17,019 nucleotides of DNA. It comes from DATAVK01 sp036267755 (GTDB lineage Bacteria > Actinomycetota > Actinomycetes > JAFAQI01). The position numbers were made by a program, and so were the translations under genes. This document shows positions 1-6,513 of the stretch, one piece after another (the stretch's first letter is position 1; every line of letters starts with the position of its first letter). The notes under the pieces are model-generated. The model searched no databases and was not told the origin of the DNA. It worked only from the letters and a program-made list of their open reading frames with translations. The stretch covers positions 1 to 17,019 of the forward strand of contig DATAVK010000075.1 of NCBI GenBank assembly GCA_036267755.1, in the 5' to 3' direction.

Positions 1-885
1 TCGTGGCTCGTCGTACGCCGGATGATGCGACCTGTCGCGTCGCTCACCGAGGCGGCGGAGCAGATCGCCGTCACCCGCGACCTCGCTACCCGGATCGACG
101 ACTACGGCGATGACGAGCTCGGCCGGTTGGCGGTGAGCTTCAACACGATGCTGGACGCCCTGGAGCGCTCGCTCGGCGCCCAGCGGCAGCTCATCCTCGA
201 TGCCAGCCACGAGCTGCGGACGCCGCTGGCGAGCTTGCGCACCAACGTCGAGGTGCTCCACGACGTCGACCGGCTCAGCAGCATCCAGCGTCGCGAGCTG
301 CTCGACGGGATCGTCACGCAGCTCGAGGAGCTCACCGGGCTGGTGGCCGACGTCGTCGAGCTCGCCCGAGGCGACGCGCCCGAGTCGGCCCACACCGACG
401 TTGAGGTCGACGAGCTGGCCACCCATGCGGTCGAGCGGGCGCGGCGGCACTGGCCGGCGGTCGTCTTCATGCTCACGGCCGAGCCACTCGAGGTGCGTGG
501 CGTGAGCTCGCGACTCGACCGAGCCGTCACCAACCTGCTGGACAACGCCGGCAAGTTCAGCCCCGGAGGTGCCGTTGTCGACGTCTCGGTGACGAGCGAC
601 GGGACGATCCAGGTCGCCGACCGCGGCCCCGGCGTACCCGTCGATGCGCTGCCGTATGTCTTCGACCGGTTCTACCGCTCGGACGAGGCTCGAGCGCTTC
701 CTGGATCCGGTCTGGGCCTCGCTATCGTCAAGCAGGTGGTTGAGGGTCACGGCGGCACAGTCACCCTGGCGAACCGTCCCGATGGCGGGGCCGTGGTCAC
801 CGTGACACTCGTGCCGCTGTCACAGGAGGAGCCGGTGCCCGCATCGCCCGAGGTGGAGCCCGCGCCGCAGACCGTTGCTGGGTGA
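1..885 (+). CDS. Sensor histidine kinase, 3' part (MprB/BaeS-like), 5' end outside window
   Basis: The reading frame is open from base 1, so the N-terminal sensor and first membrane part lie upstream. The visible part begins with the end of a transmembrane helix (WLVV) and a HAMP linker with the usual RPVASL and DDELGRLAVSFNTM stretches. The HisKA domain has the H-box ASHELRTPL, with the phospho-accepting His at visible residue 70. The HATPase_c domain has the N-box NLLDNAGKFS, the G1 box DRGPGVP, an F-box region DRFYRS and the G2 box GSGLGLAIV. The tail after about residue 275 is acidic and proline-rich. In two-component systems this protein autophosphorylates on His and passes the phosphate to a response regulator, probably encoded just upstream. 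The stop overlaps the start of the PAP2 gene by 11 bases, suggesting co-translation. The MprB-like assignment rests on architecture and on the mycobacterial gene order nearby; the stimulus is unknown. Confidence 0.9.
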   Translation, partial: SWLVVRRMMRPVASLTEAAEQIAVTRDLATRIDDYGDDELGRLAVSFNTMLDALERSLGAQRQLILDASHELRTPLASLRTNVEVLHDVDRLSSIQRRELLDGIVTQLEELTGLVADVVELARGDAPESAHTDVEVDELATHAVERARRHWPAVVFMLTAEPLEVRGVSSRLDRAVTNLLDNAGKFSPGGAVVDVSVTSDGTIQVADRGPGVPVDALPYVFDRFYRSDEARALPGSGLGLAIVKQVVEGHGGTVTLANRPDGGAVVTVTLVPLSQEEPVPASPEVEPAPQTVAG

Positions 886-1741
886 CATCGGCCAGGTCGG
901 GAAGTGGCTGTTCGACCTGAAGCTGGACATCCACAGCGCGACGATCAGCGTCGTCGTCATGCTTGTGCTGTTCGCGGTCTTCCGTCAGTTCCGCCATCCG
1001 TGGGCCCGGTTCGTGTCGGCGGCGGCGCTCGAGATCGCCATCGTCTGTGGGCTGTTCGCGCTCTGGCAGGTCGCCAACGAGGTCACGCGCGGTCACACCA
1101 CCGGCGGCCTGCGCAACGGCGAGGACATCTGGTCGTTCGAACGCTGGCTGCATTTGCCGAGCGAGACCAGCGTTCAGCACCTGATCCTCGGACACCCGCT
1201 GTGGGTGCGGGCGAGCAACTACTACTACGACACGGCGCACCTCACGGTGATGTTCGTGTTCCTGATCTGGCTGTGGCTACGCCACCGCGACCGCTATCCG
1301 GAGTTCCGCAACACCTTGGCGCTGGTGACCGGGATGTGCCTGCTGATCCAGATGATCTCGGTCGCGCCGCCCCGGCTGATCGGCGGCACCGGCCTGATCG
1401 ACACCGCGGCGGCCTACGGTCAGTCGGTCTACACGGTCTACGGCAACATCGCCGACCAGTACGCCGCGATGCCGTCGATCCACGTCGCCTGGGCGATGCT
1501 GATCTCGGTCGCGGTGCTGCGCTGCAGCACCAGCCGGTGGCGCTGGGTGGGGGCGTTGTACGGCCCGGTGACCTTCTTCGTCGTGGTCGCGACCGCCAAC
1601 CACTACTGGATGGACGGGTTCGTCGCGATGGCGCTACTGGCCGTCGCCTTTGTGGCTGCGGCCGCGCTGGAGCCGATCCGGCTCCGGCTGCGGCTCCCCG
1701 ATCCCGCCACGGCTCAGATCCAGCAGGGGGCGTTCTCGTGA
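875..1741 (+). CDS. PAP2-superfamily integral membrane protein (Aur1/IPC-synthase-like)
   Basis: This is a predicted polytopic membrane protein of 288 residues with several hydrophobic helices. It carries two of the PAP2 signatures: PSIHVAW (residues 200-206, His203) and a C-terminal HYWMD (His243, Asp247). These form the His/Asp pair of lipid-phosphate phosphatases and of inositol-phosphorylceramide synthases. The N-terminal KxxxxxxRP motif of classical PAP2 phosphatases is not visible, which with the PPRLIGGTG and AAMPSIH context fits the Aur1-like branch. The likely chemistry is phosphate or phospho-head-group transfer on a membrane lipid; the substrate is unknown. The start is uncertain: TTG at 875 overlaps the kinase gene without a clear Shine-Dalgarno, and the next candidate is ATG 959, just before the first long hydrophobic helix. 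The 3' end overlaps the convergent pmt gene by 28 bases. Confidence 0.85.
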   Translation: MLGDIGQVGKWLFDLKLDIHSATISVVVMLVLFAVFRQFRHPWARFVSAAALEIAIVCGLFALWQVANEVTRGHTTGGLRNGEDIWSFERWLHLPSETSVQHLILGHPLWVRASNYYYDTAHLTVMFVFLIWLWLRHRDRYPEFRNTLALVTGMCLLIQMISVAPPRLIGGTGLIDTAAAYGQSVYTVYGNIADQYAAMPSIHVAWAMLISVAVLRCSTSRWRWVGALYGPVTFFVVVATANHYWMDGFVAMALLAVAFVAAAALEPIRLRLRLPDPATAQIQQGAFS

Positions 1742-3396
1742 TGGGTGTCCGGGTGGACCGCACAGTGGTGGAACAGAATGCGCTCATGCCACTGGGCGTA
1801 CGTCAGTGTCTGTCCTGACAGCACGGGATACAGGAACGCGAACGTCACCGCGACGACCGCCAGGTACACGGCAGTGACCCCGATCCCCAGCCCGCGGCGG
1901 GTGTCGCTCGCCACGCGCCGACCTGCGACCAGTCCCAGTGCCATCGCCACGGCGAGCGCCATGAACGGCACGTCCGGCAGCATGTAGAACAGGAACATCA
2001 CCCGGTGGTGGACGTCCTCCCGGAACCACGGCAGGTAGCCCGCGAGGAACATCAGCACGATGGCTGATCCGCGCCAGTCACGCCGTGCTACCCAGGTCCA
2101 GGCCGCGGCGATCAGCGCGAAGATCGCGACCCACCAGAGCGCGGGGTTGCCGACGGAGAGGACCTCCTGGGCGCAGTTCGATGCCCCGCAGGTGCTCGGC
2201 GAAGCGTAGAAGTAGGCCACTGGCCGAGCGAGCAGCATCCAGCCGTAGGGACGGGACAGGTACGGGTGCGGGTTCGCGTCCCAGGTCAACGTGTTCGAGT
2301 AGTCCCAGATCTGCTTCTGGTAGTAGAGCCAACCCCGGAAGACCGACCAGTCGTGCCCGAACCATGACTGCCCGGCGTGGGTGTACATGTCGTGGTCGTA
2401 GGCGTAGTGGCCGTTCGACAGGAACCATCCGGTCCAGGCCCCGACATACACGAGCAGTGGGAACACCAGGAACGCGAGCAGCGCGAGCGCGACGCCAGTG
2501 ATGTCGTCGCGGCCGACGGACCGGGCAGTGCCGGCGGTACGCCGGGCGGTGGCGTCCCAGACCACCGCGAGGATGAGGAACACCGGGATCCAGAACGCGC
2601 CGTCCCACTTGGTGCCCATGGACAGGCCAAGACAGAGCCCGGCGGCCCACCGCCACGGTCGGATGCCCAGGCCGGGTGCTCGGTCGTCCGGTCCGAGCGG
2701 GGCGGTCAGCCGCGCGGCGAGCCGGCGCCGGCCGTCGTCGCGGTCGACGACGAGGCAGCCGAACGCCGCCAGCACCCAGAACATCAAGAAGATGTCGAGC
2801 ATCGCCGTACGGCTCTGCACGAACTCCAATCCGTCGAGCGCGACCAGCAGGCCGGCGATGCTGCCCAACGCGGTGGACCGGAACAGCCGCCGCCCGATCC
2901 GAGCCGTGAGCAGAACGGCCAGGGTCCCGATGACGGCACCGCTGAACCGGAACGACAACGGGCTGGCCGGGTAGATCGTGTGGTGGAAGGTGACCGTCTT
3001 GCCGTGGTCGAGCAGCGCCTCGCCGAGCGCCATCAGCCACTTGCCGAGCGGGGGATGGACGACGAAACTCGAGCCTTTCATCAACCCGTTGGTCTCGACA
3101 CCGTGGTGCAGCAGCGACCAGCTGTCGTGGGCGTAGTAGGTCTCGTCGAAGATGATGCCGTTGTCGGACTTCAGCGTGTGACCGCCCGGCCGCGTGATCC
3201 GCCAGAACCGCAGGATCCCCGCGAAGGCTGTGATGGCGAGCGGAAGCAGCCACCCCATCAACCGGTCGGCCGGCATGGGGCGGACCAGGCGCTCGCGGAT
3301 CCGCGCCAGCGTCTCCGCCTCGATGCTGCTGCTGCCGTCACCGGGGGGGTCCGTTGCCACGGCAAGGTCCGTGGCAGCCGTCGGCATGGCGCTCAT
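1714..3396 (-). CDS. pmt: Dolichyl/polyprenyl-phosphate-mannose--protein mannosyltransferase (GT39)
   Basis: This 560-residue polytopic membrane enzyme transfers mannose from polyprenyl-phosphate-mannose to Ser/Thr of secreted proteins during Sec export (function of the actinobacterial Pmt family). The first extracytoplasmic loop has the catalytic FDETYYAHDSW (FDE at 83-85) and then HPPLGKW, both hallmarks of GT39. Multiple hydrophobic helices follow, with a long loop containing HDMYTHAGQSW and WDYSNTLTW. The last ~20 residues are rich in His and Cys. The length is slightly above that of mycobacterial homologues, mostly from an N-terminal cytoplasmic extension of about 45 residues. The ATG at 3396 is preceded on its own strand by AAGGCGAG about ten bases upstream, a plausible ribosome site. 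It lies head to head with rsmI, as in M. tuberculosis Rv1002c/Rv1003. The gap is only five bases if rsmI uses its longest start, so the pmt promoter must lie inside rsmI coding sequence. Confidence 0.95.
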   Translation of the reverse strand: MSAMPTAATDLAVATDPPGDGSSSIEAETLARIRERLVRPMPADRLMGWLLPLAITAFAGILRFWRITRPGGHTLKSDNGIIFDETYYAHDSWSLLHHGVETNGLMKGSSFVVHPPLGKWLMALGEALLDHGKTVTFHHTIYPASPLSFRFSGAVIGTLAVLLTARIGRRLFRSTALGSIAGLLVALDGLEFVQSRTAMLDIFLMFWVLAAFGCLVVDRDDGRRRLAARLTAPLGPDDRAPGLGIRPWRWAAGLCLGLSMGTKWDGAFWIPVFLILAVVWDATARRTAGTARSVGRDDITGVALALLAFLVFPLLVYVGAWTGWFLSNGHYAYDHDMYTHAGQSWFGHDWSVFRGWLYYQKQIWDYSNTLTWDANPHPYLSRPYGWMLLARPVAYFYASPSTCGASNCAQEVLSVGNPALWWVAIFALIAAAWTWVARRDWRGSAIVLMFLAGYLPWFREDVHHRVMFLFYMLPDVPFMALAVAMALGLVAGRRVASDTRRGLGIGVTAVYLAVVAVTFAFLYPVLSGQTLTYAQWHERILFHHCAVHPDTHHENAPCWI

Positions 3397-3401
3397 CGTA
3401 G

Positions 3402-4280
3402 GTGTCTCGCCTTACGGTGCCGTTGAATGGCACGGTGCCCCTGGTCCTTGCCGCCACGCCCATCGGCGACCCCGATGACGCGTCGCCGCGGCTGCGCCGG
3501 GCGCTGGAGACGGCGGACGTGATCGCCGCCGAGGACACCCGGCGGTTGCACCGGCTCGCCGCGATGCTGGGCGTCACCCTCGCCGGTCGAGTGGTGGCGG
3601 TGTATGACGCGGTGGAGCGCAGCCGGGCGGCAGCGCTGCTCGACGAGGTCCGCGACGGCCGCACGGTGCTCGTCGTGACCGATGCCGGAATGCCGCTGGT
3701 GTCCGACCCGGGCCACGTCCTCGTCACCGAGGCGATCGGGGCCGGCCTGCCGGTGACGGTCATCCCAGGCCCGTCGGCCGTCACGGCGGCGATCGCCGTC
3801 GCGGGCATCCCGGTCGACCGGTTCTGCGTCGAGGGGTTTCTCCCCCGCAAGGCGGGGGAGCGTCGTACCCGGTTGTCCTCGCTGGCGGACGACCCGCGTG
3901 CGCTGGTGGTGTTCGAGGCGCCGCACCGGCTGGCCGCCACTCTCGCCGACGCGAGCGCCGTCCTGGGTGGCGAGCGCCGGGCCGCGGTCTGCCGGGAGCT
4001 GACCAAGACCCACGAGGAGGTGCTGCGGGGAACCCTGGCCGAGCTCGCGACGTGGGCCGCCGAGTCGCAGGTGCGCGGCGAGATCACGGTCGTGGTCGCG
4101 GGAGCGAGCGGCGCCCGGCCGGCCGTCGACGACGCGGTGCTCGCCCACGAGGTTGCCGTGCTGATCGCGGACGGGCAGTCCCGCCGGGACGCCGTCGACG
4201 TGGTGGCCGCGGCCCACGGCCTGGCGCGCCGGGTCGTCTACGCCGTCGCGACCACCCGCCGGGCCCCCCTCGAGCGGTGA
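3402..4280 (+). CDS. rsmI: 16S rRNA (cytidine-1402 2'-O)-methyltransferase RsmI
   Basis: RsmI methylates the ribose of C1402 in the 16S rRNA decoding centre using SAM. The protein shows the tetrapyrrole-methylase fold signatures in order: LAATPIGDPDD near the N-terminus, AAEDTRR, VVTDAGMPLVSDPG, IPGPSAVTAA, the FLPRKAGERR motif, FEAPHRL and CRELTKTHEEV. A C-terminal domain of about 50 residues follows, normal for the family (~280 aa). The start is ambiguous. GTG 3402 is the longest frame, but GTG 3417 and GTG 3435 are also in frame. GTG 3435 would give a protein beginning MPLVLAATPIG, which matches how family members usually start. None has a convincing Shine-Dalgarno. The gene is divergent from pmt and is followed by the 444-bp noncoding gap before metG. 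Confidence 0.95.
   Translation: MSRLTVPLNGTVPLVLAATPIGDPDDASPRLRRALETADVIAAEDTRRLHRLAAMLGVTLAGRVVAVYDAVERSRAAALLDEVRDGRTVLVVTDAGMPLVSDPGHVLVTEAIGAGLPVTVIPGPSAVTAAIAVAGIPVDRFCVEGFLPRKAGERRTRLSSLADDPRALVVFEAPHRLAATLADASAVLGGERRAAVCRELTKTHEEVLRGTLAELATWAAESQVRGEITVVVAGASGARPAVDDAVLAHEVAVLIADGQSRRDAVDVVAAAHGLARRVVYAVATTRRAPLER
3840..3860. repeat. GC-rich perfect hairpin inside rsmI
   Basis: CTCCCCCGC at 3840-3848 is the exact reverse complement of GCGGGGGAG at 3852-3860, with a three-base loop AAG. It falls in the codons for the conserved FLPRKAGERR motif. The symmetry is real but may simply follow from proline, arginine, glycine and glutamate codons in a GC-rich genome. It is a weak candidate for an mRNA structure affecting rsmI. 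Confidence 0.4.
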
Positions 4281-4360
4281 GGCTGTGGATGAAACGGTGG
4301 ATGACGCGGTGGGAAACCTGTCGGCTCGGGGGATAACCAGCCGGCGGCGGTGGACATCCT
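4281..4360. other. Cluster of TGTGGATRA-like words after rsmI
   Basis: Directly after the rsmI stop there are five related words: TGTGGATGA (4284), GGTGGATGA (4296), GGTGGGAAA (4308), GGGGGATAA (4328) and GGTGGACAT (4349). The first three are spaced exactly 12 bases apart. The first is one mismatch from TGTGGATAA, the reverse complement of the classical DnaA box; the others have two or more mismatches. This may be a degenerate DnaA-titration site or a decayed short tandem repeat. There is no other support, and no origin genes are nearby. Confidence 0.2.
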
Positions 4361-4424
4361 GTGCATGACCAAGAATGTTGAAAATACTTGCCCCAAACCC
4401 CTTGTGCAGCCGCTCGAGGGGGTC

Positions 4425-4631
4425 TAGAAATCTGTTGTCACCGGGGAACGGAGACCAGGCGGAGGGCAACTTCCGCACCGAACGGAGCATCGGGAAACCG
4501 AGGCAACGAACGGGTGTCGCCGCAGAACTGGAGATGGTTCCCGCAACGCAGAGCCAGTCGAGCGATCGGCAGGCAGGTGCAGTGGGAATCGGATGAGGCC
4601 CCTCCAACTCATACTTGGAGGGGCCTCATTC
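4425..4631 (+). ncRNA. Putative structured small RNA between rsmI and metG (family unknown)
   Basis: This stretch has no convincing coding frame but shows RNA-like structure. A possible sigma-70 promoter is TTGTGC (4402-4407), 17 bases, then TAGAAA (4425-4430), giving a transcript start near 4437. The predicted RNA contains a 7-bp stem GCGGAGG/CTTCCGC closed by a GCAA tetraloop (4459-4476). It also has TCGG/CCGA closed by GAAA (about 4490-4501), a GAAC/GTTC stem (4525-4540) and GCC-GTC/GAT-GGC around 4552-4570. It ends in the perfect 15-bp hairpin at 4593-4629. The word GAACGG occurs three times (4447, 4480, 4508). Expected length is about 195 nt. It does not match the tmRNA, RNase P, SRP, 6C, T-box, SAM, cobalamin or ydaO consensus elements I can recall. 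The helices were found by eye, not by an energy calculation. The strand is inferred from the promoter and GNRA loops. Confidence 0.4.
4591..4631 (+). terminator. Strong intrinsic-terminator-like hairpin
   Basis: ATGAGGCCCCTCCAA (4593-4607) pairs perfectly with TTGGAGGGGCCTCAT (4615-4629) around a 7-base loop CTCATAC. A G.U and a G-C pair can extend it to 17 bp. The following bases TCCATTGTG are only mildly T-rich, as is common for actinobacterial terminators. The hairpin could end the proposed small RNA (or rsmI readthrough). Because it is symmetric it could also act on minus-strand transcription. It separates everything upstream from the metG promoter. Confidence 0.75.
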
Positions 4632-4644
4632 CATTGTGCCTCCG

Positions 4645-4671
4645 GTGTCGTCATTACCCGGGTAGCGACAC
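4645..4671. promoter_or_regulatory. Interrupted inverted repeat upstream of the metG promoter
   Basis: GTGTCG (4645-4650) and CGACAC (4666-4671) flank a 10-bp perfect palindrome TACCCGGGTA (4655-4664). The left and right spacers differ (4 and 1 bases). It lies about 55-80 bases upstream of the predicted metG transcription start. That position fits an activator or repressor site better than a terminator. No regulator can be named. Confidence 0.35.
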
Positions 4672-4712
4672 GGCCACGCCCGCATCCACGAAAACGTCGC
4701 GACGGCGGCCAA

Positions 4713-4718
4713 TAGGCT
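4713..4718 (+). promoter_or_regulatory. -10 box of a leaderless metG promoter
   Basis: TAGGCT at 4713-4718 matches the actinobacterial TAnnnT -10 element. Six bases separate it from the A of the metG ATG, so transcription would start at the initiation codon itself. There is no Shine-Dalgarno before metG, which agrees with leaderless translation. No good -35 hexamer is visible. Confidence 0.6.
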
Positions 4719-4724
4719 GGCGGC

Positions 4725-6512
4725 ATGTCCCGCAACATCCTCGCGGCGGTCGCCTGGCCCTACGCCAACGGTCCGCGCCACATCGGCCACGTCGCGGGCT
4801 TCGGCGTCCCGAGCGACGTCTTCAGCCGCTACCACCGACTGGCCGGCAACAACGTGCTCATGGTCAGCGGCACCGATGAGCACGGCACCCCGATCCTCGT
4901 CCAGGCCGACCAGGAGGGCGCGACCCCGCGGGAACTGGCCGACCGCTACAACCGGGTCATCGCCCAGGACTTGCAGCAGCTGGGGCTGAGCTACGACCTG
5001 TTCACCCGGACCACCACCCCCAACCACTACGCCGTGGTCCAGGAGATGTTCCGGACGGTTCATCGCAACGGCTACATGGTCGAGCGGACCACCCGGGGAG
5101 CCGTATCCCCGTCGACCGGGCGCACCCTCCCCGACCGTTACATCGAGGGGATCTGCCCGATCTGTTCCTACCCGCACGCTCGCGGCGACCAGTGCGACAA
5201 CTGCGGCAACCAGCTCGACCCCGAGCAGCTCATCGAGCCCCGGTCCCGGATCAACGGCGAGACGCCGATCTTCGTCGAGACCCAGCACTTCTTCCTGGAC
5301 CTGCCGGCGTTGGCCGACGCGCTCGGGAGCTGGCTAGCGACCCGCACCGACTGGCGCCCCAACGTCCTGAAGTTCTCGGTGAACCTGCTCGACGACCTCA
5401 AGCCGCGCGCGATGACCCGCGACATCGACTGGGGCATCCCGATCCCGCTGCCCGGCTGGGAGGACAACCCCAACAAGCGGCTCTATGTGTGGTTCGACGC
5501 GGTCATCGGCTACCTGTCCGCCTCGATCGAGTGGGCCCGTCGCAGCGGCGACCCCGATGCCTGGCGCGCCTGGTGGAACGACCCCAACGCGGAGTCCTAC
5601 TACTTCATGGGCAAGGACAACGTCACCTTCCACTCCCAGATCTGGCCGGCCGAGCTGCTGGCATACGACGGCAAGGGAGCGTACGGCGGTGAGCCCGGCC
5701 CGTTCGGCGACCTCCAGCTGCCGACCGAGGTGGTGTCGAGTGAGTTCCTCACCATGGAGGGCAAGAAGTTCTCCTCCAGCCGCCAGGTCGTGCTTTACGT
5801 CCGCGACTTCCTGTCGCGGTACTCGCCGGACTCGCTGCGCTACTACCTGACCGCCGCCGGCCCGGAGTCCAACGACAGCGACTTCACCTGGTCGGAGTTT
5901 CTGCGCCGCAACAACGACGAGCTGGTCGCCGCCTGGGGGAACCTCGTCAACCGGTCGCTGTCGTTCACGGCGAAGAACCTCGGGTCGATCCCCGAACCCG
6001 GCGACCGGACCGACGCCGATCACGCGCTGCTCGCGACCACCGGTGCGGCGTTCGCGACCGTCGGCGCGGACCTGGAGCGGTCGCGGATGCGGGCGGCGCT
6101 CGCCGAGACGATGCGGACGGTCGCTGAGGCCAACAAGTACCTGTCCGACCAGGCCCCCTGGAAGCTGCGGGAGAGCGACCCAGCCCGGATGGCCACCATC
6201 CTGAACACCGCGCTGCAGGCGATCGGCGACTGCACCACGATGTTGTCGCCGTTCCTGCCGCACTCCTCGCAACAGGTACACGAGCTGCTGGGTCGCGACG
6301 GCCTGCTCGCCCCGCAACCCGAGCTCCGCGAGGTCGAGGACCTCGACGGCGGATCGCCGTACCCGGTGCTGACCGGCGACTACGAGACGGCCGTCGGCTG
6401 GGAGAGCACCCCGCTCAAGCCCGGTACGCCGATCGCCCCGCCCACGCCGCTGTTCGCGAAGCTCGACAACAGCATCGTCGAGGAAGAGCTGGCCCGGATG
6501 GCCGAGGGTTGA
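4725..6512 (+). CDS. metG: Methionyl-tRNA synthetase
   Basis: This cytoplasmic class I enzyme charges tRNA-Met with methionine using ATP. The 595-residue protein has the Rossmann catalytic domain with an intact HIGH motif (19-22) and SGTDEHGTPI. The zinc knuckle has four cysteines (C144, C147, C157, C160). YVWFDAVIGYLSAS and the KMSKS-type loop K348-F-S-S-S follow. The C-terminal helical anticodon-binding domain includes APWKL. It ends without the extra OB-fold tRNA-binding domain found in some bacteria. ATG 4725 is chosen because homologues begin with this short lead and a -10 box sits six bases upstream. It is the first gene of a run of six same-strand genes with gaps or overlaps of at most four bases. 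The stop is followed after one base by the tatD GTG. Confidence 0.97.
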   Translation: MSRNILAAVAWPYANGPRHIGHVAGFGVPSDVFSRYHRLAGNNVLMVSGTDEHGTPILVQADQEGATPRELADRYNRVIAQDLQQLGLSYDLFTRTTTPNHYAVVQEMFRTVHRNGYMVERTTRGAVSPSTGRTLPDRYIEGICPICSYPHARGDQCDNCGNQLDPEQLIEPRSRINGETPIFVETQHFFLDLPALADALGSWLATRTDWRPNVLKFSVNLLDDLKPRAMTRDIDWGIPIPLPGWEDNPNKRLYVWFDAVIGYLSASIEWARRSGDPDAWRAWWNDPNAESYYFMGKDNVTFHSQIWPAELLAYDGKGAYGGEPGPFGDLQLPTEVVSSEFLTMEGKKFSSSRQVVLYVRDFLSRYSPDSLRYYLTAAGPESNDSDFTWSEFLRRNNDELVAAWGNLVNRSLSFTAKNLGSIPEPGDRTDADHALLATTGAAFATVGADLERSRMRAALAETMRTVAEANKYLSDQAPWKLRESDPARMATILNTALQAIGDCTTMLSPFLPHSSQQVHELLGRDGLLAPQPELREVEDLDGGSPYPVLTGDYETAVGWESTPLKPGTPIAPPTPLFAKLDNSIVEEELARMAEG

Positions 6513-6513
6513 G

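Noticed and set aside
3341..3360. Run of seven G bases (around 3344-3350) in the 5' part of pmt
   Set aside because: It encodes a Pro-Pro-Gly stretch in the variable cytoplasmic extension; phase variation by slippage is not typical of this group and the frame is intact.
2377..3426. 349-codon plus-strand frame opposite pmt
   Set aside because: Low-complexity composition rich in Gln, Glu, Pro and Arg, typical of a GC-rich antisense frame; pmt on the other strand is unmistakable.
4437..4724. Riboswitch or T-box controlling metG
   Set aside because: No T-box TGGNACCGCG word and no SAM-box core were found. The metG ATG has its own -10 box six bases upstream, beyond the terminator.
4388..4879. 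Possible small protein in the rsmI-metG gap
   Set aside because: The frames across the gap cross the terminator hairpin and run into metG in the wrong frame; composition is basic and low in hydrophobics, and no ribosome site is seen.
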